64,000 nucleotides of DNA from positions 17,413,688-17,477,687 of the forward strand of contig NW_024736071.1 of the NCBI RefSeq assembly GCF_018991925.1, given 5' to 3'. This DNA is from Homarus americanus (taxonomy: Eukaryota; Arthropoda; Malacostraca; Decapoda; Nephropidae). Position 1 is the stretch's first letter; the number at the start of each line of letters is the position of its first letter. A program made the position numbers and the translations under genes. Below are positions 34,150 to 45,945 of the stretch, piece after piece. The notes under the pieces were generated by a model. It saw nothing but the letters and a program-made list of their open reading frames with translations, was not told the origin of the DNA and made no database searches.

Positions 34150-34440
34150 TCATGTCAAGGGGTTCAGAGTTAAGGGTTCAAATTCAAGGGTTCATGCCAA
34201 GGGTTTATGCCAAGGGTTCATGCCAAGGGTTCATACCAAGGGTCTCAAAGTTAAGGGTTCAAATTCAAGGGTTCATATCAAGAGTTTCAAAGTTATGAAT
34301 TCATATAAGAGGTTTTAAAATTAAGGGTCCAAATTCAAAAGTTCAAATATAAGGCTTCCTTTGAAGGATTTGAAATAAGGGTTCATATATACTGTTTCAA
34401 AGTTAAGGGTTCATTTCTATGGATCTCTGGTTTCAAATAA
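34150..34440. repeat. Degenerate 'aagggttcatgcc' repeat
   Basis: About 20 copies of a 12- to 14-bp unit, better preserved to the left. Confidence 0.75.
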
Positions 34441-34534
34441 GGGTGTGTGTGTTAGTTCAGGTTCACAGTTGATATGACATTGATCTTTTAGCCAATAGGA
34501 AAAACATAAATGAATCCCTGATATAACTAATTAA

Positions 34535-34765
34535 CCCATTGAGTACCTACTGAGTACGATTATTTAACCCCTTGAGTACGATAATTTAACCCATTGAGTA
34601 CGATGATTTAACCCACTGAGTGCAATGATTTTACCCTTGAGTGCTGGGTCATCATTCTCAAAAGAAATAGGGTCATCGTATTTACAGGGATAAGACATCG
34701 TACTCACATACTCAAGTATACTAAGTCATTGTACTCTTGGGATCAAGTTATCGTACGCAAGGGTC
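34535..34765. repeat. Degenerate 'ttaacccattgagtacgatga' repeat
   Basis: Units of 'acccattgagtacgatga' on the plus strand switch near 34660 to reverse-complement-like units ('catcgtactcacat'), so the array has an inverted half. Similar units occur at 39005-39245. Confidence 0.65.
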
Positions 34766-34784
34766 AAGCCATGTCCCAGAGACA

Positions 34785-34860
34785 TAAGATGACAACAAAG
34801 AGATAAGAGAGACAGAGAGAGATAAGGAGAGAGAGAGAAAGAGAGAGAGTGAGAAGACAA
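34785..34860. repeat. GA-rich degenerate microsatellite
   Basis: 'gagagacagagagagataag' and similar. Purine-rich to about 34970. Confidence 0.7.
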
Positions 34861-35010
34861 TAACACAATAGGTAACGAGGGAGATGAACAGATAAGAGGA
34901 ACAAAGGGGGATGTAGTGATAAGAAGAGAGATAATTAGATGAAGGGAGTGGAAGGGAAACAGAGATTGATAGATAATTCAATAGACAGTCAGAAGAAAAT
35001 ATATGGACAC

Positions 35011-35069
<59 letters not shown>

Positions 35070-35073
35070 GGGC

Positions 35074-35106
<33 letters not shown>

Positions 35107-35107
35107 T
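35011..35107. repeat. Compound (TG)n(TA)n...(GA)n microsatellite
   Basis: TG at 35011-35030, TA to 35068, then GA at 35077-35106. Confidence 0.95.
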
Positions 35108-35464
35108 ATATAGATTAAATGCAACAAAACCTCTGCTATTACGTCACTCACCACAATCATGGCCGTATGCAAATTTAAACCAGTTTATCACGAAACTCAT
35201 CCATCGGTGTTCATGACGTCAACCCCCCCCTCACCCCCGCTTGTTGAGGATCATCTCTGACCTACATGTACATCAGGACACAAATGAGAGGCATAAAGTG
35301 TACGTAGCATGAGACATTTGGTGTTATGGGCACAATAAAGTGCGTTATATGAAGCATTAGTGGTTATGAGATAGTTAATGGCAATATGACGGCCAATTAA
35401 GAGTTATTGACAAACATTTATTGCATATCATAGGAAGTGTTTTTTATGTGCCCTGTATATTGGG

Positions 35465-35672
35465 ACGAACGGGCCAGCCACTGTGTGGCCCTCAGTACTA
35501 CACCAAGCCAGGCACTGTGCGGCCCTCAGTACTACACCAAGCCAGGCACTGTGCGGCCCTCAGTACTACACCAAGCCAGGCACTGTGTGGCCCTCAGCAC
35601 TACCTGAGCCAGGCACCGCATGGCCTTCAGCACTACCTGAGCCAGGCACCGCATGGCCTTCAACACTGTCGC
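35465..35672. repeat. ~34-bp minisatellite
   Basis: Six units of 'ggccctcagtactacaccaa' plus 'gccaggcactgtgc'. The last two carry 'ctgagccaggcaccgcat'. No gene is recognised between 35107 and the array. Confidence 0.85.
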
Positions 35673-35868
35673 TGTAGGACGATAAGTGCACCAGGTAATT
35701 ACGGCGGTTTATATCATGACTCTCGTGGGAAATATAAAGTAAGATCACGGATATCTGGCCCAGGATCTATGCATGGCCGGAGAGTCCCCGTGGACCATCT
35801 ACACCGGTCTTTACACCTCGTCTCGGCCCTCCATCATTATCAAATTATGTAATCTTGTCAACAATCTT

Positions 35869-35870
<2 letters not shown>

Positions 35871-35953
<83 letters not shown>
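35871..35953. repeat. (TA)n microsatellite, left
   Basis: About 41 TA units. Confidence 0.95.
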
Positions 35954-35955
<2 letters not shown>

Positions 35956-35989
35956 TAGATCCACAATGAAAACGTGGATAAGATAAATC

Positions 35990-36054
35990 TTGATAAAATG
36001 AAGGGAAACAACGAAAGCTGTTACCCGTTGTTTCCCTTTCCTGTGTGATTTTAT

Positions 36055-36057
<3 letters not shown>
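35990..36057. other. Hairpin between two (TA)n tracts
   Basis: A 13-bp perfect arm, AAGGGAAACAACG (36001-36013), pairs with CGTTGTTTCCCTT (36026-36038). An outer pair, TTGATAAAAT (35990-35999) and ATTTTATCAA (36048-36057), extends the stem. The structure lies between long TA tracts that could also pair with each other. Confidence 0.75.

Positions 36058-36115
<58 letters not shown>
36058..36115. repeat. (TA)n microsatellite, right
   Basis: About 29 TA units, directly joined to the hairpin. Confidence 0.95.
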
Positions 36116-36117
<2 letters not shown>

Positions 36118-37126
36118 ACTAGTGCTCTGTCAAATTAGATATATATAGTGTCATTCTTTCCCATAAGTAGCAGAAAGTTCATTTGACAATCCCGTTCAAA
36201 CTTTATAACGAAAAAAAATCAAATTTCTTGACGTATGTATTATGGTGACATATGGGAGTTCAGTACAAGTAATTCATAACATTATTGAAGAAACCTTATA
36301 AGTTAACAACCAGTTAAAGCGCCACTAGTTTTAGTAGCACTCGGTACTGTATATCAGTAGACATAAAAACGATCACATAAAAGACACATAAACACAACAC
36401 TAACTTGTACATGATATGTCTCAGAAGATGAAATATACACTGAACATAAAATTATGCCGTATAACTTTAGTTTCAAGTTAAGACAGGTAGTTACAATAAT
36501 TATTCTCAACTTATAGCAGTGTTACAAGTACAGTAACTACGTACAGTATGTGTTGGTATGCGTTTGCGATTTGAAAAATAATCTAAGTCTCCCATAAAAT
36601 GTTACAATTTTCTCTAACAGCCAACATGACAAAAAATGTGTGGTGTGGTGTGTGTGTTTTGAGGTACAAACGGCACTACTTGCCGGCAGAGAGGTAGGGG
36701 AACACCTACTCAGGTTTTTGTATATAATAATATATCAATACTTCTCTAGTTATTATATAAGGTAATTTGTGTTATATTTGCGTATTGGTAAGTTAAGAGT
36801 TAGATTGTTGAGACTGTAGCTTTGTTTGGGGGAGATGAAACAAACTCAGGGTGACTACGTCCAGCTTATGCTCTACTGCATACTAGTTAATTTTATATTA
36901 TTTTAGTTGATTATACGTTAAGCAAAGTTACACATTGACATTGTTCGTCAAAATAAATTCCTTTTATTTATTCTAGAGTGAGATTTCGAAACCTGAATCT
37001 AAACCCTCACTGAAGCAGACGACGAACCTGCCCTCATTTCCTGTTTGATACCACCATCCCAGGATCTTATAAGTACTAACATAGTGTCATGTTAACAAAT
37101 CTCATGTTCATCTTTTGTATCGTACA
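36116..37126. other. Intergenic sequence, no gene recognised
   Basis: AT-rich unique sequence with no coding signal. Confidence 0.5.
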
Positions 37127-37446
37127 GTACAGTTGCCTTCATTTATAACGGGTACAATGGGTGGTGGGATTTATGAGATGTGGCACCACTGCCCGCCAGA
37201 CAAGAGCCAATGACATTCCACTTGGTAAAATATTATATATATATATACACACACACACTAACACTGCAGGAAATGCGCGCATTCACAGATAGAAGGGGGC
37301 TGCTCATTTAGCATCCTTGGTCTAGTTACTATAGCGAGGGTAGTTCTGCCCATTCTCCTAGTTTTATTACGATGTAAACAAACAGTGGTGCCACATCTCA
37401 CAAAGTACGCCAGCAACTGTACCCGTTATAGAGGCAAATGTACTGC
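37127..37446. mobile_element. Fold-back repeat with ~65-bp arms
   Basis: The left arm (37127-37193) contains TATAACGGGTACA and GAGATGTGGCACCACTG. The right arm (37382-37446) contains CAGTGGTGCCACATCTC and TGTACCCGTTATA. The arms are inverted with several mismatches. The ~190-bp interior has a TA/CA microsatellite and no coding sequence. It looks like a non-autonomous inverted-repeat element; the target duplication is not clear. Confidence 0.55.
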
Positions 37447-38668
<1,222 letters not shown>

Positions 38669-39004
38669 ATTACTCCCTAATCTCTATATCGTATGACCAA
38701 AAGTACCCTCCATTTTTTTATTCTACCAACATCCAGTATTGTCCCTCATTGCTTGACTCAATCTTGGCATACGAAACTCACGAGAATAGTGAATGCATAA
38801 TCCAATATTCATCATCTTGATTGTATAAAACGAAGAAATTTACCAATTTCGTCTCCTATGAATTGGACAACTAACATGTGATGGTGTCAGAAAGAATATT
38901 ACTGTACTGTAACTTGTATAGTGGACACTGGACAGGTAGAGGAGACCTGTGATGTTTATGCCCTTTAACGCCAGCCTTTGAGTAAAATGAATTAGTTCAT
39001 TTAT

Positions 39005-39245
39005 GATGAATTAACCTCTGGAGTACGATGACGCAGTCCCCTGAGCACTATGCCATAAACCCCTAATTTAAACGACATAATCCCCTTAGCACAATATCTT
39101 AACCTTTAATGAAGACGACCTCCCCTTGAGTAAGATGACTTAACACATGATTACAATGACATAATCCCTTGAGTACGATAACTTAACGCCTTGATTATGG
39201 TGACAACTCCATGATGAACACGATGTCTTAACCCTCTGAATACTC
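39005..39245. repeat. Degenerate 'ccttgagtacgatgactt' repeat
   Basis: About ten diverged units of the same type as at 34535-34765, e.g. 'cccttgagtacgataactta'. A single unit recurs near 39640. From 39246 to 40781 I see no gene. Confidence 0.6.
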
Positions 39246-40781
39246 GGTAGGTCGAACTTCTGTCCTCAAGTAATAAGCATCGTAACCCGTGGGATTGTCA
39301 TCGTGCACAGAGTTCAGGTATAATGCCAGGGTTGTGATGTTAAGATAATGAACTTCTGGAGACGTTGTGTGTACGTATAATGATGGTAATGAGGTGTGCA
39401 CACGGAGGTATTATACCTCCATGTGTGTGCATGGGGCTAAAACGCTGTCACGCCAACTTTAAACATAACCCCGTAATAACGATGATAGCTCTCTCTCTGA
39501 TCTGTGACACAGTTCAAGGAACTTTGCTTTAATCACAAACAATAATTATCACTTGATTAAACAACTTACAGGTAAACAATGTTATTAAGTTTACTGAGTA
39601 AGTCTCACAACTGTGTCATCCATCTGACCTGAATTTAACTCCTTGAGCACGATGACTTGACCCTCGACTCCACACCATCATCGAGCATATATATACTCGT
39701 AAGATATCCTTCCCACACTTTCAATAACACGTGTTTATATATCGCTGCTTTTACCTGAATCATGTTACCTGGAAGGAGTTGAAAATACGGAATATAGAAG
39801 AAAATAGTTGTTTTCTGTCGGTTTGCTTCGTTACCCGTCGCTATGGTAACTAATTATCAACAGCCGTATCAGATATTTCGGTACTGGAAGGGTTATGCAC
39901 TCGGCAGTCCGTATTTAGTTCTCTAAATTACAACAACCAGAGAAGCTGTATGCACGGTGGCGTGTATATAATGTAGCGCTGACCCTTGAATGGAATGATT
40001 GTTCGCACACCGGCGTGTATAGTGCACCACCAACTCTTTAATCAAATGGATATTTGCACGACGGGGGTTATAGGGGGCGCCGGTGACTCATGTACACGTC
40101 AATCTCCGCGGACACTGACGGTTACGTCCACGCCGTGTTGCGTCACTCACCAGGTGCCTCCGCACGTGTAAACACGGGCTATTTTTAGGACTATTAGTCA
40201 GAGAATTTCTGGTTTTATATAGAAGAGTTAGTTTATTTTTTCAGTAAAATAAACAGTCTAAACTTAATGCTTAACAAACAAGACGTCACGGACACAGGTG
40301 AACGCATTCGATGAAACACACTAATACAGTGAAGAGAACTTTATGCTCAAGATTTTCCCGAGGATGACAACTAACCCAACCCAACCAAACACAATCTATT
40401 AGATTTATAATATCTTAACCAAACCCAACAATCCCTCAGTTTATGTGGTTCGGTTAGGTAAAAATCATGGGTTTGTTTACATCATACTGTAGTTAAACTC
40501 CCGATCTTGGTATTAGCCGATTAGAGTACAGTACAGGTAAGTCAACTATCAGGTCTCCTTGGTGAGCTTAGAAATAGAGTTTGAAATAATACCCAGGTTT
40601 GACCAAAAAAGTTAGCACAGAGTATGAATGTTTTCTACATAAAATAGAAGACTGGTTCTAATAACGTTTCATCCCAATATTACTGAAAACCACATAATAA
40701 AATATCATCATTACAATAACTTACAATAACAAAACACATAACACAACGCAAAATTCTTGTCCAATCACAATTCACAAAACT

Positions 40782-41155
40782 AGGAAGATTCAGCTGCATC
40801 TATTCAAAGCACTAGTCCGCGCCTTCCCTGAAGTACCCACCATACCACTCGGTACGATCAGCAGAACCAGCCAACTTAAACTTCAACCAGTACAAAACAA
40901 AACTATCCGTAGAACACCAAACAACTTCCCCCCCACACCACCAAAATTCAAGAACTTCACGAACTATACAATATCGAACCACTGAACACACGTACACACA
41001 GCCAAGCTGAGAGAGTTTGGAGCAAACTTGAAGAGTTGGAGGACCCAATATTCTCCCAGTTAAAGGAAAAAGAAACCACAGGAACACACAGCCGGTGGCC
41101 CAAGAGCCTCCATAGAAGAACAAGACCCACTTTATACATATATATGAATAAATGA
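40782..41155 (+). pseudogene. Jockey-like LINE reverse transcriptase C-terminal fragment
   Basis: Without a nearby ATG, the plus strand encodes LHLFKALVRAFPEVPTIPLG then SQLKLQPVQNKTIRR, matching the thumb/post-thumb region of Jockey-type non-LTR elements ('LVR..EYPPIPL', 'KLQ.VQNKALR'). A frameshift falls in the C7 run at 40928-40934. In the next frame it continues KIQELHELYNIEPLNTRTHS, QAERVWSKLEELEDPIFSQL, to a TGA at 41153-41155. The catalytic palm is absent. Clade assignment is inference. Confidence 0.65.
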
Positions 41156-41225
41156 AACCACTATTTAATTAACAAATTAACACAGATTACACCATTGAAT
41201 GCCTAGCCTAACCTAACCTAACCAG

Positions 41226-41461
41226 GGTTGCACCTCATTCGTTTCTTACTGTTCGGCTGAAGAAAACTGATGACACCGCTAAATGTGTTGTTCTTCACGC
41301 AGTGTACACTGTCACACTGATTATTACACTTAGGACAAGTAACGTAGTTCGGTAATACACTGTTTTCTAAAAAAAAGAACAAGAAATTGCCTCACTATTC
41401 TTCTGGTGAAACTTGGCAATTGACGTAAAATAATCTCTATCACAATGGCGGTACATCTCTT
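41226..41461. repeat. Duplicated module copy X, part 1 (left of the LINE)
   Basis: About 80% identical by eye to 44543-44779, sharing e.g. 'gttgttcttcacgca', 'aagtaacgt.gttcggtaat' and 'ttggcaattgacgtaaaata'. On the minus strand it holds the interior of a short Cys-rich frame (CPKCNNQC-like). Confidence 0.7.
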
Positions 41462-41774
41462 GACCCCATCCTCACCAAAGAAGGAGAGAAGGTAGAACAG
41501 CTTGCCAAAATTTATAAGCAAAATAAAACTAGTGATAACCTCTTGGCATTCCGCAACGCTAACAGAGAATTTCGTGAACTCAAAGGTCAGGTGAGAAACA
41601 CCTATTGGGAACAATTCTTGCAGGGGATTAATAGAACAGCCACTCTAGCAGAAGTGTGGAACAAAATTAAAGCTATTACTAAGTCACCCACCCCAGTCCA
41701 ACTTCATCACAGCCCTGCAGAATATGCTGACATGCTATTAGACCAATGGTCTAGTGTGACAAATTACTTCCCTG

Positions 41775-42440
41775 CCTCCTGACACACAACAATATCTTAA
41801 AACCACACACATTAATAGGGGTTTCAATATTGAAATAGCCTGTTCCTCACCAGACCTTACCGACCAGTTTCCTATAACGCACCACGAACTAACAACAGCA
41901 CTAATAAAAGCTGAATCATCCTCCCATGGTGAGGATGGCATAACCTATAACACCCTGAGATTGTTAAATGAGATCCGTAAACATCCACTGTTTGACCTGT
42001 ATCAAATGAGCCTCACACAGGGTATTCTGCCAAAGAAATGGACTCACGGAAACATCGTACCAATTCCTAAAGATAACTTTCCAAACCTCAGGCCCATTTC
42101 ACTCACATCCTGTATGTGTAAAGTCCTTGAAAGAGTCATTCTCAACCGTCTCATGTTTCAAGTCAAAGACAAACTGGCCCCTAATCTGAAAGGGTTCATG
42201 CCCGTGCATAGCACACAGACATGTTTTGCTGAATATCTTGTTCACTCAAAAGATAAGACACAGACAGCCTTCATATACCTTAAATCAGCCTTTGATGTAG
42301 CTAATAGAGACATTATACCTGAGCAACTAGCTAATTTTGGCATCCAAAATAACCTCCTGACATGGATAAAGGGTTATCTGTCCAACAGGTATGCCAGTGT
42401 TATGTTCAGGGGTCAAAAATGCCAGAATGAGATCATTTGA
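41775..42440 (+). pseudogene. Reverse transcriptase palm fragment of the LINE
   Basis: About 222 open codons beginning PPDTQQYLKTTHINRGF, then GEDGITYNTLRLL, NIVPIPKDNFPNLRPISLTS (fingers) and KGFMPVHSTQTC. Motif A reads FIYLKSAFDVANRDI: the position of the first catalytic aspartate (F-x-D-L) is tyrosine, so the enzyme would be inactive even without frameshifts. The frame ends where it should continue into motif B, which is found in the next frame (42391-42720). Confidence 0.75.
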
Positions 42441-42720
42441 GCTTGGCACGCCTCAGGGAGGAGTGTTAAGTCCTATGCTCTTTAATATACTGATGCACAA
42501 GCTTATAGCTGACATTCCAGTTCAGCCAAACAAGGATGTAATATGCTATGCTGATGATATCTGCATTATGACACAGACCAAGCTCAGGCTCCAAGCCTTG
42601 CTGGATGTATTTGCTAGGAGGACCTGGCTTATTTATCATGAACTTTGTAATCACTATATTGAATTGGGGGTGCTTGGGGACATTCTTACTGTTTATCCCA
42701 AATTTGCTGGCCCACACTGA
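42391..42720 (+). pseudogene. Reverse transcriptase motif B/C and C-terminal end of the LINE
   Basis: GTPQGGVLSPMLFNILM and VICYADDICIM are followed after about 20 residues by RRTWLIYHELCNHYIELGVL and the ORF end. In copy 1 the C-terminal block is preceded by a Cys/His knuckle that is missing here, so a deletion removed the thumb and knuckle. Confidence 0.75.
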
Positions 42721-43037
42721 TTAGTCTTCAATTGGAATATGACGTTCAATGTATAGGAACCACTGTCTTGCATGGCAGCGAACAGTGACATCACCCACAT
42801 GACTCTGACCTATATATACTGTCAATGAATATGATGTATTTCTTTGTGTACGAACCTCTGTCCTGCATGGCAGTGAACAGTGACATCACCCACATGTCTT
42901 TGTGTATGAACCTCTGTCCTGCGTGGCAGTGTTTAGTGATACCACCCTCAGTGTCAAGACCTGACGGAATTACTCAGAATAGGCAAACTGTACTCCAAAC
43001 TTTGTCAATAAATTTGTGAAACTAAAGCTTAACTCTT

Positions 43038-43363
43038 CCACCTGTTCAGCCATTTCTGGTACCGAAAATTAAAATCTCCACTCCGGATGCACCACTCATT
43101 GTTCATTGGCTAAGACAAAAAACTTTTACCCAATAAGAAGTTCTCCTATCGCTTTAGCCAATAAGAAATTCCCACACCATCCCTCGCACAGGCACTGTAA
43201 ATGCTTAAGAAACGAAGACGGAGGTAAGGAGCACTACGCGAGGGGCGTCAGACCATTTTCCACAAAATGTAAACAAATCATGGCGACACTTGTGACAGAC
43301 CAAATCTAATAATATTGAAAAATTAATATATCGCTTATCCTTAATTTACGGTGGAAATATCAT
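43038..43363. repeat. Duplicated module copy X, part 2 (right of the LINE)
   Basis: Aligns with 44780-45080. It shares 'ccacctgttcagccattnc', 'gttcattggctaagac', 'cttaagaa.cgaagacggag' and 'aaacaaatcatggcgacact'. On the minus strand the conserved ATG (43053) starts MAEQVEE and is cut by the LINE after seven codons. Confidence 0.7.
43280..43309 (+). other. Conserved 9-codon mini-ORF, copy X
   Basis: ATG GCG ... TAA encoding MATLVTDQI in a favourable initiation context (aatcATGGCG). It is identical to the copy at 44998-45027. It may be the start of a spliced gene or simply duplicated non-coding DNA. Confidence 0.25.
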
Positions 43364-43369
43364 TTTAGA

Positions 43370-43695
43370 AAAATAGGTCAATTTATAGTATGACACCGAA
43401 CTTTATTCCGATATTAAAAATAGGTTTTTCCTATGTATTTGGATGAGTTTCGAACGAATTTGATATTCATTTCCACCGGAAATCACATGTTTTTTAGACC
43501 CTCCCCCACTCAATAATCATAACAGAAAAAAGTTGGAATTTTTTTTTAATAAATAACAAATTATATGGTAAATTTGTATAAGAGCACCCAACTCTGTTAG
43601 AAAGCCAAAAATATTTTTTTCTAGTGTATTTGTGTTTGTTTAGACCGATTATGATCTTCATTTCCGTCGGAAATTGGCCGGGTTTTTTTCTCGAT
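43370..43695. repeat. Two diverged ~130-bp direct repeats
   Basis: Segments at about 43388-43500 and 43577-43690 share the order 'acaccgaactttatt' / 'gcacccaactctgtt', 'ctatgtatttgga' / 'ctagtgtatttgtg' and 'ttcatttccaccggaaat' / 'ttcatttccgtcggaaat'. Old duplication; no gene is recognised to 44540. Confidence 0.45.
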
Positions 43696-44639
43696 ATTTT
43701 TTCGTGGGACGTTTTCCGAAAAAAAAATAATGGCTAAGCGAATGCAAAATACGCAAAAAAAAAAAAAACACTAGAAAGACATAAACCTGACCTGACCTAA
43801 CCAAACTGACTCTCACCATATGATAAAATCACTTATTTTTTATCTTATTGACCTGGTTCTCGTTCATTGTTGGAGTTACCACAATGCCATTTGTTCGTCT
43901 TGACAATATTTACCTTCGTTCTTGCACTTAGGAGACTTTACTGAGGTCGGGAGAACACCATGAAATTGAAAAAAATGCTATAGTTTCTTCGTTTTTCCCC
44001 AAAATCTCGCAATCAGCTCCATATAATTGAAATGACACCCATCGCACACTTCAATGGTCGGAAATGAATTTGAATTTCGAAATAGAAGACCCAAAATAAA
44101 AATCGAATTTAATTGGGCCAAAAATACCGCGAATTAAACCACAAATAATTTAATTGGCTGCAAAAAAAAAACCGATTTTGATTGGCCACATGCGTGTAAT
44201 GATTTATGAAGGAGACACCCAATGTGGGAGGTAAGGTAGGCGATAATGGCGGAAGATTAAAAGAAGAAAATAGAGAAAATTTTGGGTACACTTACTACAC
44301 TATCTCTGTTATTATACGTTTGCGACAGTAATGTAATAGAAGAAAATTATCTTATAATTAGACGCCTTATTCGAATATGATAATAGATTAGTGGTAGGAA
44401 TGTTGTGTGTGAAAAAGCAATAATACCAATTATATTACCAACCAACCAAGAAAACCTAACCTAACTTCCCGTCGTTCATGCTCCCACATCTTACCTTAAT
44501 TTGTAGTTGAATCCAATGATCCTTTATAATCACTGACGAAAAAGTTGCACCTCTTCCGTTTTTAATTTTTTGGCTGAAGAAAACTATTGTGACATAACCA
44601 AATATGTTGTTCTTCACGCAATGTACAGTACACTGGTTA

Positions 44640-44795
44640 TTACACTTTAGACAAGTAACGTTGTTCGGTAATACACTGTTTTGTAAAAAAAAAAGAAGAC
44701 GAAATTGCCTCATAATTTTTCTGATTAAACTTGGCAATTGACGTAAAATAATCTTTATCACAATGGCGGCACACCTCTTCCACCTGTTCAGCCAT
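44640..44795 (-). pseudogene. Short Cys-rich frame in module Y
   Basis: From an ATG at 44793-44795 the minus strand reads MAEQVEEVCRHCDKDYFTSI and AKFNQKNYEAI, with a CxxC pair. A poly-T run (44687-44696 on plus as A) then shifts the frame. In the alternative frame another pair follows (VTCLKCNNQCTVHC). Copy X has corresponding residues (CPKCNNQC). Two CxxC pairs suggest a zinc-binding N-terminus as in some transposases, but I do not recognise the family. The frame is broken in both copies. Confidence 0.35.
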
Positions 44796-44819
44796 TACAG
44801 GTACTGAAAATTTAAATCT

Positions 44820-44997
44820 CCACTCCGGACGCATTACTCACTGTTCATTGGCTAAGACCAAAAACTTTTACCCAATAATATGTCTCCTCCCACACCAACC
44901 CCCGCGCATGCGCTGTAGATGCTTAAGAAGCGAAGACGGAGGTAAGGAGCACTGCTTGAGAGGTGGGTGAGACATTTTCCGCGAATGTAAACAAATC
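44820..44997. promoter_or_regulatory. Possible bidirectional promoter of module Y
   Basis: Between the minus-strand ATG (44795) and the plus-strand ATG (44998) lies the palindrome GCGCATGCGC (44904-44913), which fits the NRF-1 consensus. ATTGG/CCAAT motifs lie at about 44845 and 44872. In copy X the palindrome has decayed ('cgcacaggcactg') while the CCAAT-type motifs remain. Function is inference from motifs. Confidence 0.35.
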
Positions 44998-45027
44998 ATG
45001 GCGACACTTGTGACAGACCAAATCTAA
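44998..45027 (+). other. Conserved 9-codon mini-ORF, copy Y
   Basis: Encodes MATLVTDQI and stops at TAA; identical to the copy X mini-ORF while surrounding bases differ slightly. Confidence 0.25.
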
Positions 45028-45080
45028 TAATATTGAAAATTAATATATAGCTTATCCTTAATTTACGGTGGAAATATCAT

Positions 45081-45945
45081 AGAAGAAAAATGTCTTAGAA
45101 TTGTCTAAAGTTTAGACTCTAAACATTACGAAGTACGTATTAATAACAGTAGAAAAGGCCCGATGTAAAATTATAATTTCACCCAAATCGATATTTCATA
45201 TTTCACGTTATTAAAATGAAATAAATTACAAGTACGACATACACCTGAATTAAACCTTCACTTACACCATTAAGCATTACACAAACTGTTATTCACATTA
45301 CTAATAGACATAGCACGATGCTAATTTATTTTTTACACCGTTGCTTAATTATGCGGTAAATTTGATGCAAGACTCGAATAATATACAGTGTATATAAAGC
45401 AATGACAGAGCTGCTTTGTACCTAAAAATTTTATTAATTTATGAGGCCAATTTTAAGGAAACTTTCCGACCATAAAAAGTGAGTTATTCTTTTTTACAAT
45501 CCGGTTCAGAATTATTTTTTTACCCCTGTTACTAAAACTCATTCTGGATCTTGGACACAGCAGAATTCTACCATAAGCCTTTTTAACTAAGTCATGTTCC
45601 TACTCACCAACTCTGAGATCACAACGGAGATGTTGATGACGAAAAGGTCACTTGTTATGGAGATCATCTGATATGGAGATCACCTGCTGTGGAGATCACT
45701 TGTTAAGATCACCTTCCACGAAACCTCATCGCCAGTCTTTAGTAAGTGTATACACAGGTCTCCTCTGCCAGATTTACTCACCATTGTGTAAACATCCCAT
45801 CATCACACAGTGGCGCCTGTCTCCTTGACCTACACTTGACGCTGCCAACATACCCAACAATGACTGACCCGATGTACTGGACCACTTCATACCCTAGTCA
45901 CCCAAAGACTATATACGAGAGACGGGAGAGCTACCAACTATCGGC
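45081..45945. other. Intergenic sequence, no gene recognised
   Basis: A small 'atggagatcacctg' repeat at about 45655-45715; otherwise unique. Confidence 0.5.

Larger units (their letters stand above)
41462..43032 (+). mobile_element. LINE insertion, 1.57 kb (copy 3)
   Basis: A non-LTR element inserted within module X. Target-site duplication CTCTT lies at 41457-41461 and 43033-43037; the intact paralogue has a single CTCTT at 44775-44779. It retains the post-endonuclease linker (AFRNANREFRELKGQVRNTY), an RT frame open from about 41775 to 42440, motif B (GTPQGGVLSPMLFNILM), motif C (CYADDICIM), then a deletion to the C-terminal end VYPKFAGPH and the 3'UTR. Frameshifts lie near 41520, 41775 and 42430. 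The element is 5' truncated and dead. Confidence 0.85.
44543..45080. repeat. Duplicated module copy Y (intact, empty site)
   Basis: Uninterrupted paralogue of 41226-41461 plus 43038-43363. It has a single CTCTT where copy X carries the LINE, which proves the order of events: duplication (or two insertions of the module), then LINE insertion in X. Confidence 0.75.
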
